Part shown: positions 24,485-33,289 of the stretch, piece after piece | Position numbering within the stretch: the stretch's first letter is position 1 | Layout: every line of letters begins with the position of its first letter | Source: Brevibacterium sp. 239c | GTDB taxonomy: Bacteria > Actinomycetota > Actinomycetes > Actinomycetales > Brevibacteriaceae | Assembly (NCBI RefSeq): GCF_900169365.1 | Contig: NZ_FXZH01000027.1 | Coordinates: 1 to 50,406, forward strand | DNA: 50,406 bases | Reading direction: 5' to 3' | The notes under the pieces: model-generated | Databases searched by the model: none | What the model was told of the DNA's origin: nothing | The model's input: only the letters and a program-made list of their open reading frames with translations | Made by a program: the position numbers and the translations under genes

Positions 24485-24915
24485 AGCTTTCCTTCTCTCA
24501 TGTTGCCCTATGGGCAGTTCCAGCCGAATCGACCTGTGGCTGAGTTCGATATGTGGCCGAGGATACATCTCACTGTATTCCGTAGAAGGTCTGGAGGGCA
24601 AACCTTTATCACCCGGATTCGTGGAAATCTCTGCGGATTCGGTGGAATATCGAGGCAGAAGATGCGAAACAACCATTTTTTGTTCTCATCGGGCACAGAA
24701 ACAGACGAAAATTGAAACGCGTCGAGTCTGGCTCAACGCCCCGGCGGCTTTGCAGGATGCTGCTCCGGGCCCGTGGCAATGCGCTCCGGGCCTGCAGGAA
24801 GAGTGCTGCCGACCTGCAGATGGGAAGTCGCGTGGCGGGGTCCCGGCAGCAGCGAGGAGAACCGGTAAGCTGAAATCTGTCAGGAATTCACCACACCCGC
24901 GATGGAGGGCTCGAC
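24485..24915. other. Intergenic region between divergent ald and the small-protein/glnA2 operon
   Basis: It presumably contains the promoters of ald and of the glnA2 operon. Besides the tandem repeats at 24614-24653 I see an AT-rich patch (ACAACCATTTTTTGTTCTC, about 24669-24687) and no gene, RNA or terminator. Confidence 0.45.
24614..24653. promoter_or_regulatory. Tandem 20-bp repeats upstream of ald
   Basis: CGGATTCGTGGAAATCTCTG and CGGATTCGGTGGAATATCGA start 20 bases apart and share CGGATTCG and a following TGGAA. Direct repeats at a two-turn spacing upstream of a regulated gene are typical binding sites for multimeric regulators such as Lrp/AsnC proteins. The binding protein is unknown. 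Confidence 0.4.
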
Positions 24916-25119
24916 ATGGGACTGTTCAAAGATATCGACGACGCCGATTCGAAGTACTACTTCAATCTCAAGACCAACGAGGTCGAACGCGGCCTGGTCA
25001 GCGATGCGGACCACCGCATGGGCCCTTATGAGACAGAAGAAGTCGCTCGCGCCGCCCTCGAACGGGCTCAGGCTCGCAATGAGGAGTGGGAAGAAGACGA
25101 GAAGAAGTGGAACGGCTGA
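24916..25119 (+). CDS. Small conserved actinobacterial protein upstream of glnA2
   Basis: A 67-residue acidic protein, MGLFKDIDDADSKYYFNLKT then EVERG, later MGPYETEEVARAALERAQAR, ending in EEDEKKWNG. Short proteins with this pattern (YYFN..T.EVE.G....D.MGPY.T..EA..AL) are conserved in actinobacteria and have no assigned function. It lacks a signal peptide and membrane segment. It ends three bases before the glnA2 start, so the two are cotranscribed and probably coupled. A mild link to nitrogen metabolism follows from position only. Confidence 0.8.
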   Translation: MGLFKDIDDADSKYYFNLKTNEVERGLVSDADHRMGPYETEEVARAALERAQARNEEWEEDEKKWNG

Positions 25120-25122
25120 GGA

Positions 25123-26481
25123 ATGTCGCGTCAGGAAGAATTCGTTCTTCGCACCGTTGAAGATCGTGAAGTCCGCTTCATCCGACTCTGGTTCACCGAT
25201 GTCCTCGGTGGACTGAAATCGGTCGCAGTCGTTCCGGCGGAGCTTGAAGGTGCCTTCTCCGAGGGCATCGGATTCGACGGTTCAGCCGTCGAGGGACTTT
25301 CACGTGTCTATGAAGCCGATATGGTGCTCAAGCCCGATCCATCGACCTTCTCGCTTCTGCCGTGGCGTGGTGAGAAGGAACCCACCGGGAGGATGTTCTG
25401 CGACATCCATGTGCCCGGAGGAGAACCGGCTCAGGCCGATCCGCGCTATGTTCTCAAACGGACGTTGGCGAAGGCTGCGGAGAAGGGCTTCTCGTTCTAT
25501 GTCCACCCGGAGATCGAGTTCTATCTGTTCAAGACGGACAACCTCGATCCCGGCACCGGCATCTTTGAGGGGACCACCCCCATTCCCGTTGATACGGCCG
25601 GCTATTTCGACCATGTCAACGGCGGCACTGCCAACGACTTCCGGCGCTCCGCCGTCACCATGCTCGAAGCCATGGGGCTCTCTGTGGAATTCTCGCACCA
25701 CGAGGCCGGTCCTGGGCAGAATGAGATCGACCTTCGTTATGCCGATGCGCTGACCATGGCCGACAACATCATGACCTTCAGGTCTGTCATCAAAGAGGTC
25801 GCGATCTCCCAGGGCGTGTACGCATCGTTCATGCCCAAACCCCTCAACGATCATCCGGGCAGCGGAATGCACACCCATGTCTCACTCTTCGAAGGTGAGA
25901 ACAATGCCTTCTTCGAACCCGGAGCCATGTATCAGCTGTCGAAGACGGGCAAGCAGTTCATCGCCGGAGTCCTCACCCATGCCGCTGAGATCACTGCGGT
26001 GACGAACCAGCATGTGAACTCGTACAAGCGACTGTGGACCGGTCACGAAGCTCCTTCCTACATCTCGTGGGGACATCGGAACCGTTCGGCCCTGGTCAGG
26101 GTGCCCCAGTACAACTCCGGGAAGTCCTCCTCGGCTCGCATCGAATATCGGGCGCTGGATTCGTCTGCAAACCCGTACCTGTCCTATGCGCTCCTGCTCG
26201 CCGCCGGGCTGAAGGGCATCGAAGAAGACTACGAACTGCCAGAAGAGGCAGAGGACAACGTGTGGGAGCTTTCGGACACGGAACGTCGTGCCATGGGGAT
26301 TCAGGCACTGCCGACGAGCCTGTCCCACGCGCTGGAGATCATGGAGCAGTCCGATCTGGTCGCGGAGACACTGGGCGAAGAGGTCTTCGACTTCTTCCTG
26401 CGCAACAAACGCCAGGAATGGAACGACTACCGCGCGCAGGTGACTCCGTTCGAACTCAGCAAACACTTCACCTCGATGTAG
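25123..26481 (+). CDS. glnA2: Glutamine synthetase, type I, GlnA2-like
   Basis: A 452-residue GS. It has the latch region GIGFDGSAVEGLSRVYEADM, the catalytic metal ligands in HPEIEFYLFK and EAGPGQNEIDLR, the ATP-site GSGMHTHVSLF and NSYKRLWTGHEAPSYISWG. The flap Glu region is ARIEYRALDSSANPYL. Where adenylylated GS enzymes have a Tyr in LYELPPEE, this protein reads LPEEAEDNVWELSDTERRAM without that context, so control by GlnE is doubtful. It is shorter than GlnA1 in this window (452 versus 474). It lies between the small protein and glnE, the arrangement known from mycobacteria and corynebacteria. Confidence 0.93.
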   Translation: MSRQEEFVLRTVEDREVRFIRLWFTDVLGGLKSVAVVPAELEGAFSEGIGFDGSAVEGLSRVYEADMVLKPDPSTFSLLPWRGEKEPTGRMFCDIHVPGGEPAQADPRYVLKRTLAKAAEKGFSFYVHPEIEFYLFKTDNLDPGTGIFEGTTPIPVDTAGYFDHVNGGTANDFRRSAVTMLEAMGLSVEFSHHEAGPGQNEIDLRYADALTMADNIMTFRSVIKEVAISQGVYASFMPKPLNDHPGSGMHTHVSLFEGENNAFFEPGAMYQLSKTGKQFIAGVLTHAAEITAVTNQHVNSYKRLWTGHEAPSYISWGHRNRSALVRVPQYNSGKSSSARIEYRALDSSANPYLSYALLLAAGLKGIEEDYELPEEAEDNVWELSDTERRAMGIQALPTSLSHALEIMEQSDLVAETLGEEVFDFFLRNKRQEWNDYRAQVTPFELSKHFTSM

Positions 26482-26485
26482 TCTC

Positions 26486-29400
26486 ATGGCCCGGATCACT
26501 TCGCGTACCTCGATCGTCTCCGAGTCAGCCGCCCGCTTCCTCGACGAGATCAATGGACTCCTCGGTCAGCCTCTGGCCACCGATTCGCGTTTCATCGATC
26601 TCCTGGAAGCGACTCCGGATCCGCATGCAGCGGCACTGGGTCTGCTTCGGGTTCTGGAGGCTGCAGCCGAGTCGGCACCGCAGTTCCTTGACGCCATCCG
26701 CTCGGACACCAGTGTGGATCTCGCCGAGGACGAGATCGACCGTCCGCTGCTGCGGCGTGTGCTCGCAGTCATGGGCACCTCCGAGGCCATGGTCGATCAC
26801 CTCGTGCGGCATCCGGAGTCTCTGCCTCAGCTGGTCGAGAAGTCTCCGTTCCTCATGGTCTCCACCCCGGCAGCTTCGGCGGTATCGCTGCGCAAGGATC
26901 TGCTCGACAGTGTCGGAGCCGATCCGGATGCTCCGGCACCCGCGGCAGATCACCTCGGCGAGGAGGCGATCAAGGACCTGCGCCGCACCTATCGCAATGC
27001 ACAGCTGCGGTTGGTTGCCGATGATCTCGTCTCCGAGGCGCCCGAGGAGATCGTCGATCATGTGATGGCTGTGCTCTCCGACCTGGCCGCAGCCGCCATG
27101 GATGCTGCTCTGGCGATTGCCAGGGCTGAACTCGATCCAAAGGGCACTGTTCGCATCGCTGTGATCGCCTTGGGCAAGACCGGAGCCCGTGAGCTCAACT
27201 ACGTCTCCGACGTGGATGTGGTCTTCGTGCTCGATTCAGCGACGAGTGATGAACAGCGTGATCTGGCCACGGAGATCGCCCAACGGATGCGCGGCATCCT
27301 CTCCGATGCCGGTGCAGAGCCTGCCCTGTGGGAGGTCGACACGGCATTGCGCCCCGAGGGCAAGGCCGGAGCACTGGTGCGGACCATGTCAGAGTTCACC
27401 CGCTATTACGCCGACATCGCAAAGAACTGGGAATTCCAGGCTCTTCTCAAGGCGCGGCCTGTGGCCGGTGACGTCGGGGTGGGCGAGGAGTTCGTCGAGA
27501 CGCTTCTGCCGCTCGTGTGGGAGGCCGCCAGCAGGCAGGGGTTCATCGACGGCATCCGGTCGATGCGTCGTCGCGTCGTGGACCTCATTCCCGCCTCCGA
27601 GGCGCCCCGACAGATCAAGCTGGGACGTGGAGGACTGCGCGATGTGGAATTCTCGGCCCAGCTGCTGCAGCTGGTCCACGGTCGCAGTGACGAGGAGATC
27701 CGCACCCCGAACACGCTTGTGGCTCTGGAAGAGCTGGGTGAGCATGGGTACATCGGAAAAGAGGATGCCGCAGTCTTCTCCGCCGCCTACCGGTTCATGC
27801 GCGTGGTCGAGCATCGGGTCCAGATTCCGCGGATGCTGCGCAACGCGCTCATCCCCGACGACGATGAGAAGCTGCGCATCCTCTCCCGTTCGGTCTTCAC
27901 CTCGGGCTCGCGGACCGGAGCCCGGCTGGAGGACACGCGCAAGGATTATGCCAAGCAGGTCACCCGTCTGCATGATCAGATCTTCTATCGCCCCATCCTC
28001 GACGCAGCAGTCGGTGTCCACGGTGCCGTCGTCGACGCGCACAACAGGGGCAGCAGCATGCAGGCTGCCGCGGACCGCCTCCAAGCCTTCGGCTACCGTG
28101 ATCCGCAGGGCGCTTTGACCCACATTAAGGCGCTGACCTCCGGCATGTCGCGCACGGCCCTTGTCATCAAGCAGGTCCTGCCTGCACTGCTGGACTGGTT
28201 CTCCGACGGAGTCAGTCCCGATGCTGCGCTCCTTGCATTCCGCCGCCTCACCGACTCGCTGTCGTCCTCCGGCTGGTTCCTGAAGATGCTGCGTGACTCC
28301 GGTCTGGCCGCGAAGTCCGTGGCGGAGGTCCTTTCACTGTCCGGCTATGCCAGTGAACTGCTTCTGCGCCAGCCCGCGGCGGTGGCCTGGCTGGACAACT
28401 TCGACAACCTCACTTCCCGCGATCCGAAGGCCCTGGAGGCCGAAGTCGGGGGCCTCCTCAAACGACATGCGGGCGCAGCGATCACACCGATCCGCGAAAC
28501 CTACAGCCGTGAGCTTCTGCGTATCGCTCTGCGCGACGTCCTGGATGTCGGGGATCGGGCGGAGATCCCCGGTGACCTCTCCGCCCTGATGGATCTGACC
28601 GTCAGGAGCGCACTGCAGGCCGTCCGTCTGGACCTCGATGGTCCCGAGACTCCATCTTACGAATTCGCGATCATCGCAATGGGGCGCTGGGGTGGAAGCG
28701 AGATCGGTTACTTCTCCGATGCCGACGTAACCTACGTCTATCGCTCTGTCAGCGAGGATCTGGATGCCGAGGAGAAGGCCAAGCTGAGCAAGCACGTGAG
28801 CAAGTTGGCACTGGGCCTCGGCAGCCGGCTCAAGGCCAGCGTCGGCGCCCAGGGCGTCGACCTCGACGCCGATCTGCGACCGGAGGGTAAGAATGGGCCT
28901 CTGGTCCGGGCACTGTCGTCCTACCGGGCCTACTATGCGAAGTGGTCCCAGCCTTGGGAAGCACAAGCACTGCTGAGGGCCCGTCCGGTCGCCGGTGACT
29001 CCGGCCTCATCGAGGACTTCACCGACCTCATCGATCCGCTGCGGTACCCAGCGGAGATGCCGACGAAGTCCCTGACCCAAGTCCGCACGCTCAAAGCACG
29101 GATGGAAGATGAACGCCTGCCTCGCAATGCGGACAAACGGCGCCACCTCAAGCTGGGTCGGGGGAGCCTTTCCGACGTCGAGTGGACGGTTCAGCTGATG
29201 CAGCTCCAACACGCCCAGCGGATTCCCGGTCTGCAGACGACCTCGACGCTGTCAGCACTGAAAGTCGCAGCCGAAGTGGGGCTCATCCCCACAGACGATG
29301 CCGACGAGCTCGCGGCCGCATGGCAACTGGCCACCGATGTCCGCTCGGCAGTGATGCTGTATCGGGGGAGGACAGCGGAATCACTGCCGGAGGAGCACTT

Positions 29401-29527
29401 CGAGCTTGAGGCCACGGCTCGACTGCTCGGATATCCGGCGGGTGGCGGACACGAACTCGAAGACGACTACCTGCGCACCACCCGCCATGCCAGGAACATC
29501 ATGGAAGAGTACTTCTACGGGTTCTGA
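26486..29527 (+). CDS. glnE: Bifunctional glutamine synthetase adenylyltransferase/adenylyl-removing enzyme
   Basis: A 1013-residue protein with two nucleotidyltransferase domains. The first has GKTGARELNYVSDVDVVFVL (about residues 229-248, D-x-D metal site), the second GRWGGSEIGYFSDADVTYVY (about 733-752). Each is followed by a PEGKAGALVR/PEGKNGPLVR loop and a helical domain containing LGRGGLRDVEF or LGRGSLSDVEW. One half attaches AMP to glutamine synthetase when glutamine is plentiful and the other removes it. It begins four bases after glnA2. The target in this window is most likely GlnA1 (31164-32588), which keeps the modified tyrosine motif. Confidence 0.96.
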   Translation: MARITSRTSIVSESAARFLDEINGLLGQPLATDSRFIDLLEATPDPHAAALGLLRVLEAAAESAPQFLDAIRSDTSVDLAEDEIDRPLLRRVLAVMGTSEAMVDHLVRHPESLPQLVEKSPFLMVSTPAASAVSLRKDLLDSVGADPDAPAPAADHLGEEAIKDLRRTYRNAQLRLVADDLVSEAPEEIVDHVMAVLSDLAAAAMDAALAIARAELDPKGTVRIAVIALGKTGARELNYVSDVDVVFVLDSATSDEQRDLATEIAQRMRGILSDAGAEPALWEVDTALRPEGKAGALVRTMSEFTRYYADIAKNWEFQALLKARPVAGDVGVGEEFVETLLPLVWEAASRQGFIDGIRSMRRRVVDLIPASEAPRQIKLGRGGLRDVEFSAQLLQLVHGRSDEEIRTPNTLVALEELGEHGYIGKEDAAVFSAAYRFMRVVEHRVQIPRMLRNALIPDDDEKLRILSRSVFTSGSRTGARLEDTRKDYAKQVTRLHDQIFYRPILDAAVGVHGAVVDAHNRGSSMQAAADRLQAFGYRDPQGALTHIKALTSGMSRTALVIKQVLPALLDWFSDGVSPDAALLAFRRLTDSLSSSGWFLKMLRDSGLAAKSVAEVLSLSGYASELLLRQPAAVAWLDNFDNLTSRDPKALEAEVGGLLKRHAGAAITPIRETYSRELLRIALRDVLDVGDRAEIPGDLSALMDLTVRSALQAVRLDLDGPETPSYEFAIIAMGRWGGSEIGYFSDADVTYVYRSVSEDLDAEEKAKLSKHVSKLALGLGSRLKASVGAQGVDLDADLRPEGKNGPLVRALSSYRAYYAKWSQPWEAQALLRARPVAGDSGLIEDFTDLIDPLRYPAEMPTKSLTQVRTLKARMEDERLPRNADKRRHLKLGRGSLSDVEWTVQLMQLQHAQRIPGLQTTSTLSALKVAAEVGLIPTDDADELAAAWQLATDVRSAVMLYRGRTAESLPEEHFELEATARLLGYPAGGGHELEDDYLRTTRHARNIMEEYFYGF

Positions 29528-29540
29528 GGACTATCCTCAG
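29524..29540. terminator. Short hairpin spanning the convergent stops of glnE and mtr
   Basis: CTGAGG-ACTAT-CCTCAG. Its arms contain the stop codons of both genes (29525-29527 and 29537-29539). The stem is only 6 bp, so it is a weak terminator candidate. Confidence 0.45.
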
Positions 29541-31006
29541 TCGTCGTTGAACTCGAGGCCCAAGAGTGCGTTCTCAACGACTTCAGGCAGCGCCGGATGA
29601 ATCCAATACTGACGTTTGGCCATCTCGTCTGCGGGCTGATCGAACGCCATCGCCTGGATCAAAGGCTGTACGATCATCGAGGCCTCGTGACCGACGATGT
29701 GTGCGCCCAGGATCTTGCGCGTCGCCTTATCTGCGATGAGCTTCACGACCCCGGGGTCATCGGCCATCGCCCAGCCGTAGGCCACGTCGGAGTACTTCTG
29801 CACCTTTACACTCACGTCGTAACCAGCCTGCCGTGCTTCATCTTCCGTGATGCCGACGTAGGCGACCTGGGGTGAGGTGAACACGGCACCAGGGACGGCG
29901 TGATGATTGACCTCGCGCAGATCCGCCTCGGTGGCGCCTCCAGGGGATCCGGCTGCCACGTCGAGCGCGAGGTTGTCGCCCACGACGTCGGCCTCATGAT
30001 TGGCGACGTGCTTGAGCTGATAAGGAGAGCTGATGTCGCCGAGTGCGAAGACTCCTGGGACCGGCTGGCCGTGAGCAAGCACGCGCTGTCGTGAGTCAAC
30101 GCTGAGACGAGCTCCATCAAGAACATCAAATCCGGCTTCGCCCACATTCAGGCTCGCGGTGTTCGGTGTGCGCCCGGTGGCGATGAGGACCGCATCCGCG
30201 TCGATCCGAGAGGGCAGATCGACCCCGCCGAGGCGGCCGCTGGCTTTCAGAGTGACGCTGACCTGGCCGTCGTCGAAACTGTAGGAGGACACCTCGGCAC
30301 CGCGGTGAACGGTGTGGGTGCGTTCGAAGAGTTCGGTGAACTCATCCGAGACGTCCTCATCGATGTTGCCGAGCAGACGAGGGCCGCGTGCGATCACGCT
30401 CACCTCGGCCCCGAATCCGGCGAAGACGTGGGCGAACTCCATGGCAATGATGCCTGAGCCGATGATGACCAGACGTTCGGGTCTCTGGGGAATGCGCATG
30501 ATCGAGTTCGATGTGTAGACGGGATAGCCGTCGGTATCCACCAGCTGCGGGTCGAGGCCTTCCGCCTTGGGAATGACGGGGGAGGCCCCGGCCGCGATGA
30601 CGATGCGATCGGCTGTGAGCTCCTCACCCGAGGCGGTGCTCACCGTCTTCGGTCCTGTGAAATGAACGTGTTCGGCCACGACGCTCACATTCGGTTGACG
30701 GTCGCCGCTGCGATAGTCCCGACCTCCGGCTTCGATAGCGTCGACACGGTCGAAGATCCGCTTCTGCAGCGCGGGCCAATTCACGCTGTGGAAATCAGTC
30801 GAGAGGTTATAGCGCTTCGAATCGGCGGCCTGTTCGGCGATCGTGGCTGGATAGACGAACATCTTCGTCGGTATGCAGCCCACGTTGAGGCAGGTGCCGC
30901 CGAAATGCCATTCCTCGGCTATCGCAACGTTGAGGCCGGAGAATCGGTCGTCGAGAAACATGTTCCCCGAACCTGTACCGATCAGAAGAAGATCGAAGTG
31001 CGTCAT
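29537..31006 (-). CDS. mtr: Mycothione reductase
   Basis: A 489-residue FAD-dependent disulfide reductase. LLLIGTGSGNMFLDDRF binds FAD and replaces the usual GxGxxG/A spacing with the GTGSGN typical of mycothione reductase. GGTCLNVGCIPTKMFVYPA holds the redox-active Cys pair. VIIGSGIIAMEFAHVFAGFG binds NAD(P)H, VFALGDISSPYQLKHVAN lies near the interface, and HPALPEVVENALLGL carries the C-terminal His/Glu base. It returns mycothiol disulfide to mycothiol, the main small thiol of actinobacteria. It stands as a single gene between glnE and glnA1. Confidence 0.92.
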   Translation of the reverse strand: MTHFDLLLIGTGSGNMFLDDRFSGLNVAIAEEWHFGGTCLNVGCIPTKMFVYPATIAEQAADSKRYNLSTDFHSVNWPALQKRIFDRVDAIEAGGRDYRSGDRQPNVSVVAEHVHFTGPKTVSTASGEELTADRIVIAAGASPVIPKAEGLDPQLVDTDGYPVYTSNSIMRIPQRPERLVIIGSGIIAMEFAHVFAGFGAEVSVIARGPRLLGNIDEDVSDEFTELFERTHTVHRGAEVSSYSFDDGQVSVTLKASGRLGGVDLPSRIDADAVLIATGRTPNTASLNVGEAGFDVLDGARLSVDSRQRVLAHGQPVPGVFALGDISSPYQLKHVANHEADVVGDNLALDVAAGSPGGATEADLREVNHHAVPGAVFTSPQVAYVGITEDEARQAGYDVSVKVQKYSDVAYGWAMADDPGVVKLIADKATRKILGAHIVGHEASMIVQPLIQAMAFDQPADEMAKRQYWIHPALPEVVENALLGLEFNDD

Positions 31007-31065
31007 TGTCCATCCCTGTGTCAGTTGTGGTCACCGGCGAAGGCTGACCTGGTCAGATGCGTTAA

Positions 31066-31095
31066 GGGGCGCCACGGGTGAACCCGTGACGCCCC
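31066..31095 (-). terminator. Terminator after glnA1
   Basis: Arms GGGGCGCCACGGGT and ACCCGTGACGCCCC, pairing as GGGGCG and CACGGGT with one bulged base each way, loop of two bases, 69 bases past the glnA1 stop on the minus strand. CTTAAC follows instead of a long T-run. Confidence 0.75.
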
Positions 31096-31163
31096 CACTG
31101 TATTCCTTAGGGCTGTGGCCTACGTGCTCTGTGCCGGCAGCCAGCGAACTCTACGACTCTGGA

Positions 31164-32588
31164 TCAGAGTGCGTAGTAGAGCTCGAACTCCGTCGGGGTC
31201 GGACGCAGACGAGCCACCTCGATCTCGTTCTCGCGCTTGATCCGAATCCACGTCTCGATCAGGTCGGAGGTGAAGACGTCTCCGGCGGTGAGGAAGTCGT
31301 GGTCCTTCTCGAGTTCGATGAGGGCCTCATCGAGAGAGCCTGGGACAAGTTTGATGTCCTTGGCTTCCTCAGGTGGGAGCTCGTAGAGGTCCTTGTCGAT
31401 AGGCTCCGGAGGCTCGATGCGGTTGCGGATTCCGTCGAGTCCGGCCATCAGCTGTGCGGAGAAGGCCAGGTACGGGTTGGTCGACGGGTCCGGCACGCGG
31501 AACTCAAGACGTTTGGCCTTCGGTGAGCTGCCAGTGACCGGAATACGGATCGCGGCCGAGCGGTTGCGTGCTGAGTAGACGAGATTGACGGGAGCTTCGT
31601 ATCCGGGCACGAGGCGGCGGTACGAGTTGATCGTCGGGTTGGTGAACGCCAGAACGGCGCCGGCATGTTCGATGAGACCGCCGATGTACCAACGAGCCAG
31701 ATCGGAGAGGCCTCCATAGCCGTTCTCGTCATAGAAGAGGGGTTCGCCGTTCTTCCACAGGGACTGGTGGCAGTGCATGCCTGAGCCGTTGTCATCGAAG
31801 AGCGGCTTGGGCATGAAGGTGGCCGACTTGCCCAGTTCGTAGGCACTGTTCTTGATGATGTACTTGAAGTCGAGGAGCTGATCGCCTGCATGCTGTAGGG
31901 TCTTGAACTTGTAGTTGATCTCCTGCTGGCCTGCAGTGCCGACCTCGTGGTGGGCGCGCTCCATCTCGAAGCCGATCTGCTCCAACGTCAGAGACATGTG
32001 GTCGCGAATGTCAGCGAACTTGTCCTGTGGTGAGACGGGGAAGTAACCGCCCTTGAAGGGAGTCTTATAACCCAGGTTTCCGCCCGGCTCGTCTTCGCCC
32101 ATATTCCAGGCGGCTTCTTCGGAGTCGATCTTGTAGAAGCTGCTGCCCGGTGTGTTCTCGTAGCGGATCGAGTCGAAGAGGTAGAACTCTGCCTCAGCGC
32201 CGAAGAATACAGTGTCGGCGATTCCGGTGCTCTCGAGGTAGGCCTCGGCCTTGGCCGCAACCTGACGGGGATCGCGAGAGTAGGGCTCATCGGTGAATGG
32301 ATCGACGATCGAGTGTGTGATGACCAGGGTCTTGGCCTCACGGAAGGGGTCGATATAGGCCGATGAGACATCTGCGAGCAGTTTCATGTCCGATTCGTGA
32401 ATGCCCTGGAAACCCGTGATAGAGGAACCGTCGAAGAGCAGACCTTCGGTGATCTCTTCTGTGCCGTACGAGGCTGCAGGAAGGTTGAAATGCTGGACAA
32501 CACCGGGGAGGTCGCAGAAACGAACATCGACGAATTTGACGTCGTTCTCCGAGATGTAGTTGACGAGTTCTTCAGCAGACGAGAACAC
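31164..32588 (-). CDS. glnA: Glutamine synthetase, type I-beta (GlnA1)
   Basis: A 474-residue main glutamine synthetase. It begins [20 protein letters not shown], has [17 protein letters not shown] (latch), [12 protein letters not shown] and [16 protein letters not shown] (metal ligands), [19 protein letters not shown], and [36 protein letters not shown] carries the tyrosine that GlnE adenylylates. It makes glutamine from glutamate, ammonia and ATP in the cytoplasm. The start is GTG 32588 with AGGAG five bases upstream. It is divergent from the RDD gene, and a terminator follows at 31066-31095. Confidence 0.96.
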   Translation of the reverse strand: MFSSAEELVNYISENDVKFVDVRFCDLPGVVQHFNLPAASYGTEEITEGLLFDGSSITGFQGIHESDMKLLADVSSAYIDPFREAKTLVITHSIVDPFTDEPYSRDPRQVAAKAEAYLESTGIADTVFFGAEAEFYLFDSIRYENTPGSSFYKIDSEEAAWNMGEDEPGGNLGYKTPFKGGYFPVSPQDKFADIRDHMSLTLEQIGFEMERAHHEVGTAGQQEINYKFKTLQHAGDQLLDFKYIIKNSAYELGKSATFMPKPLFDDNGSGMHCHQSLWKNGEPLFYDENGYGGLSDLARWYIGGLIEHAGAVLAFTNPTINSYRRLVPGYEAPVNLVYSARNRSAAIRIPVTGSSPKAKRLEFRVPDPSTNPYLAFSAQLMAGLDGIRNRIEPPEPIDKDLYELPPEEAKDIKLVPGSLDEALIELEKDHDFLTAGDVFTSDLIETWIRIKRENEIEVARLRPTPTEFELYYAL

Positions 32589-32731
32589 TTAGTCTCCTAG
32601 TTAGTTTACGGTGGTCGTTCGACTTGACCATTCCCAATCTTAGTTGCAAGCGAGTGAAGCGGTGATGTCGTCCGTGTTTCGGGCATGTTTCCTGAGGATT
32701 CGTCCAGGTTCGACTTGGGTAAACTGGGTCC

Positions 32732-33172
32732 GTGATTAATCGTGATGACCTCGGCTCCTGGCTTGAGGGGCCCAAGATTGAGCGAGAAGAAGGCGATTGG
32801 CCAGGCAGACGGCTGGGACTGCCCGAGACTGGATCGCATTCGGCGGCACCCGCCTGGCGCAGGCTCTTGGGACTTATAGTCGACTGGTTCATGTGTTTGG
32901 CGATCGCGAACCTCATCGGGTCGTCCAATCCATTCCTGGCTCCGGGCCTCTTCGCACTTGAGCATTTCCTGCTCGTCTCGACTCTTGGATACACGGTGGG
33001 CCACAGGATCTTCGGCATCGAGGTCCGTCGCCTGGACGGTCATGTGCCCGGCTTCGTCAAGACGCTCATCCGTACTGTGCTCGTCGTTCTCGTCATTCCC
33101 GCACTGATCTTCAACCGAGACAATCGTGGTCTCCACGATCTGGCTGCCGGGACGTTCATCCTCAAGCGCTGA
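32732..33172 (+). CDS. RDD family membrane protein
   Basis: A 146-residue protein. After a hydrophilic N-terminus of about 40 residues come AWRRLLGLIVDWFMCLAIAN (the family's R-x-x-A-x-x-x-D signature in a membrane helix), a second membrane segment with STLGYTVGHRIFGIEVRRLD, and a third (TVLVVLVIPALIF) ending NRDNRGLHDLAAGTFILKR, the family's R-D-x-H-D tail. RDD proteins have no firm general role; some are proposed transporters. The start is GTG. Position between glnA1 and the lipoate genes is typical for actinobacteria. Confidence 0.9.
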   Translation: MINRDDLGSWLEGPKIEREEGDWPGRRLGLPETGSHSAAPAWRRLLGLIVDWFMCLAIANLIGSSNPFLAPGLFALEHFLLVSTLGYTVGHRIFGIEVRRLDGHVPGFVKTLIRTVLVVLVIPALIFNRDNRGLHDLAAGTFILKR

Positions 33173-33209
33173 GGCCACGACCCGCTTGAGCGCAGTTCAG
33201 GCGGTTCCG

Positions 33210-33263
33210 ATACATAGAAGTGGGGCACCGACTCGTTTGAGTCGGTGCCCCACTTCTATGTAT
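33210..33263. terminator. Bidirectional terminator with a perfect 25-bp stem
   Basis: Arms 33210-33234 and 33239-33263 (ATACATAGAAGTGGGGCACC... and its complement) around a GTTT loop, between the convergent RDD and DUF4191 genes. Confidence 0.92.
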
Positions 33264-33289
33264 GACCAGCTCAACGCGGTACTTTTCGA

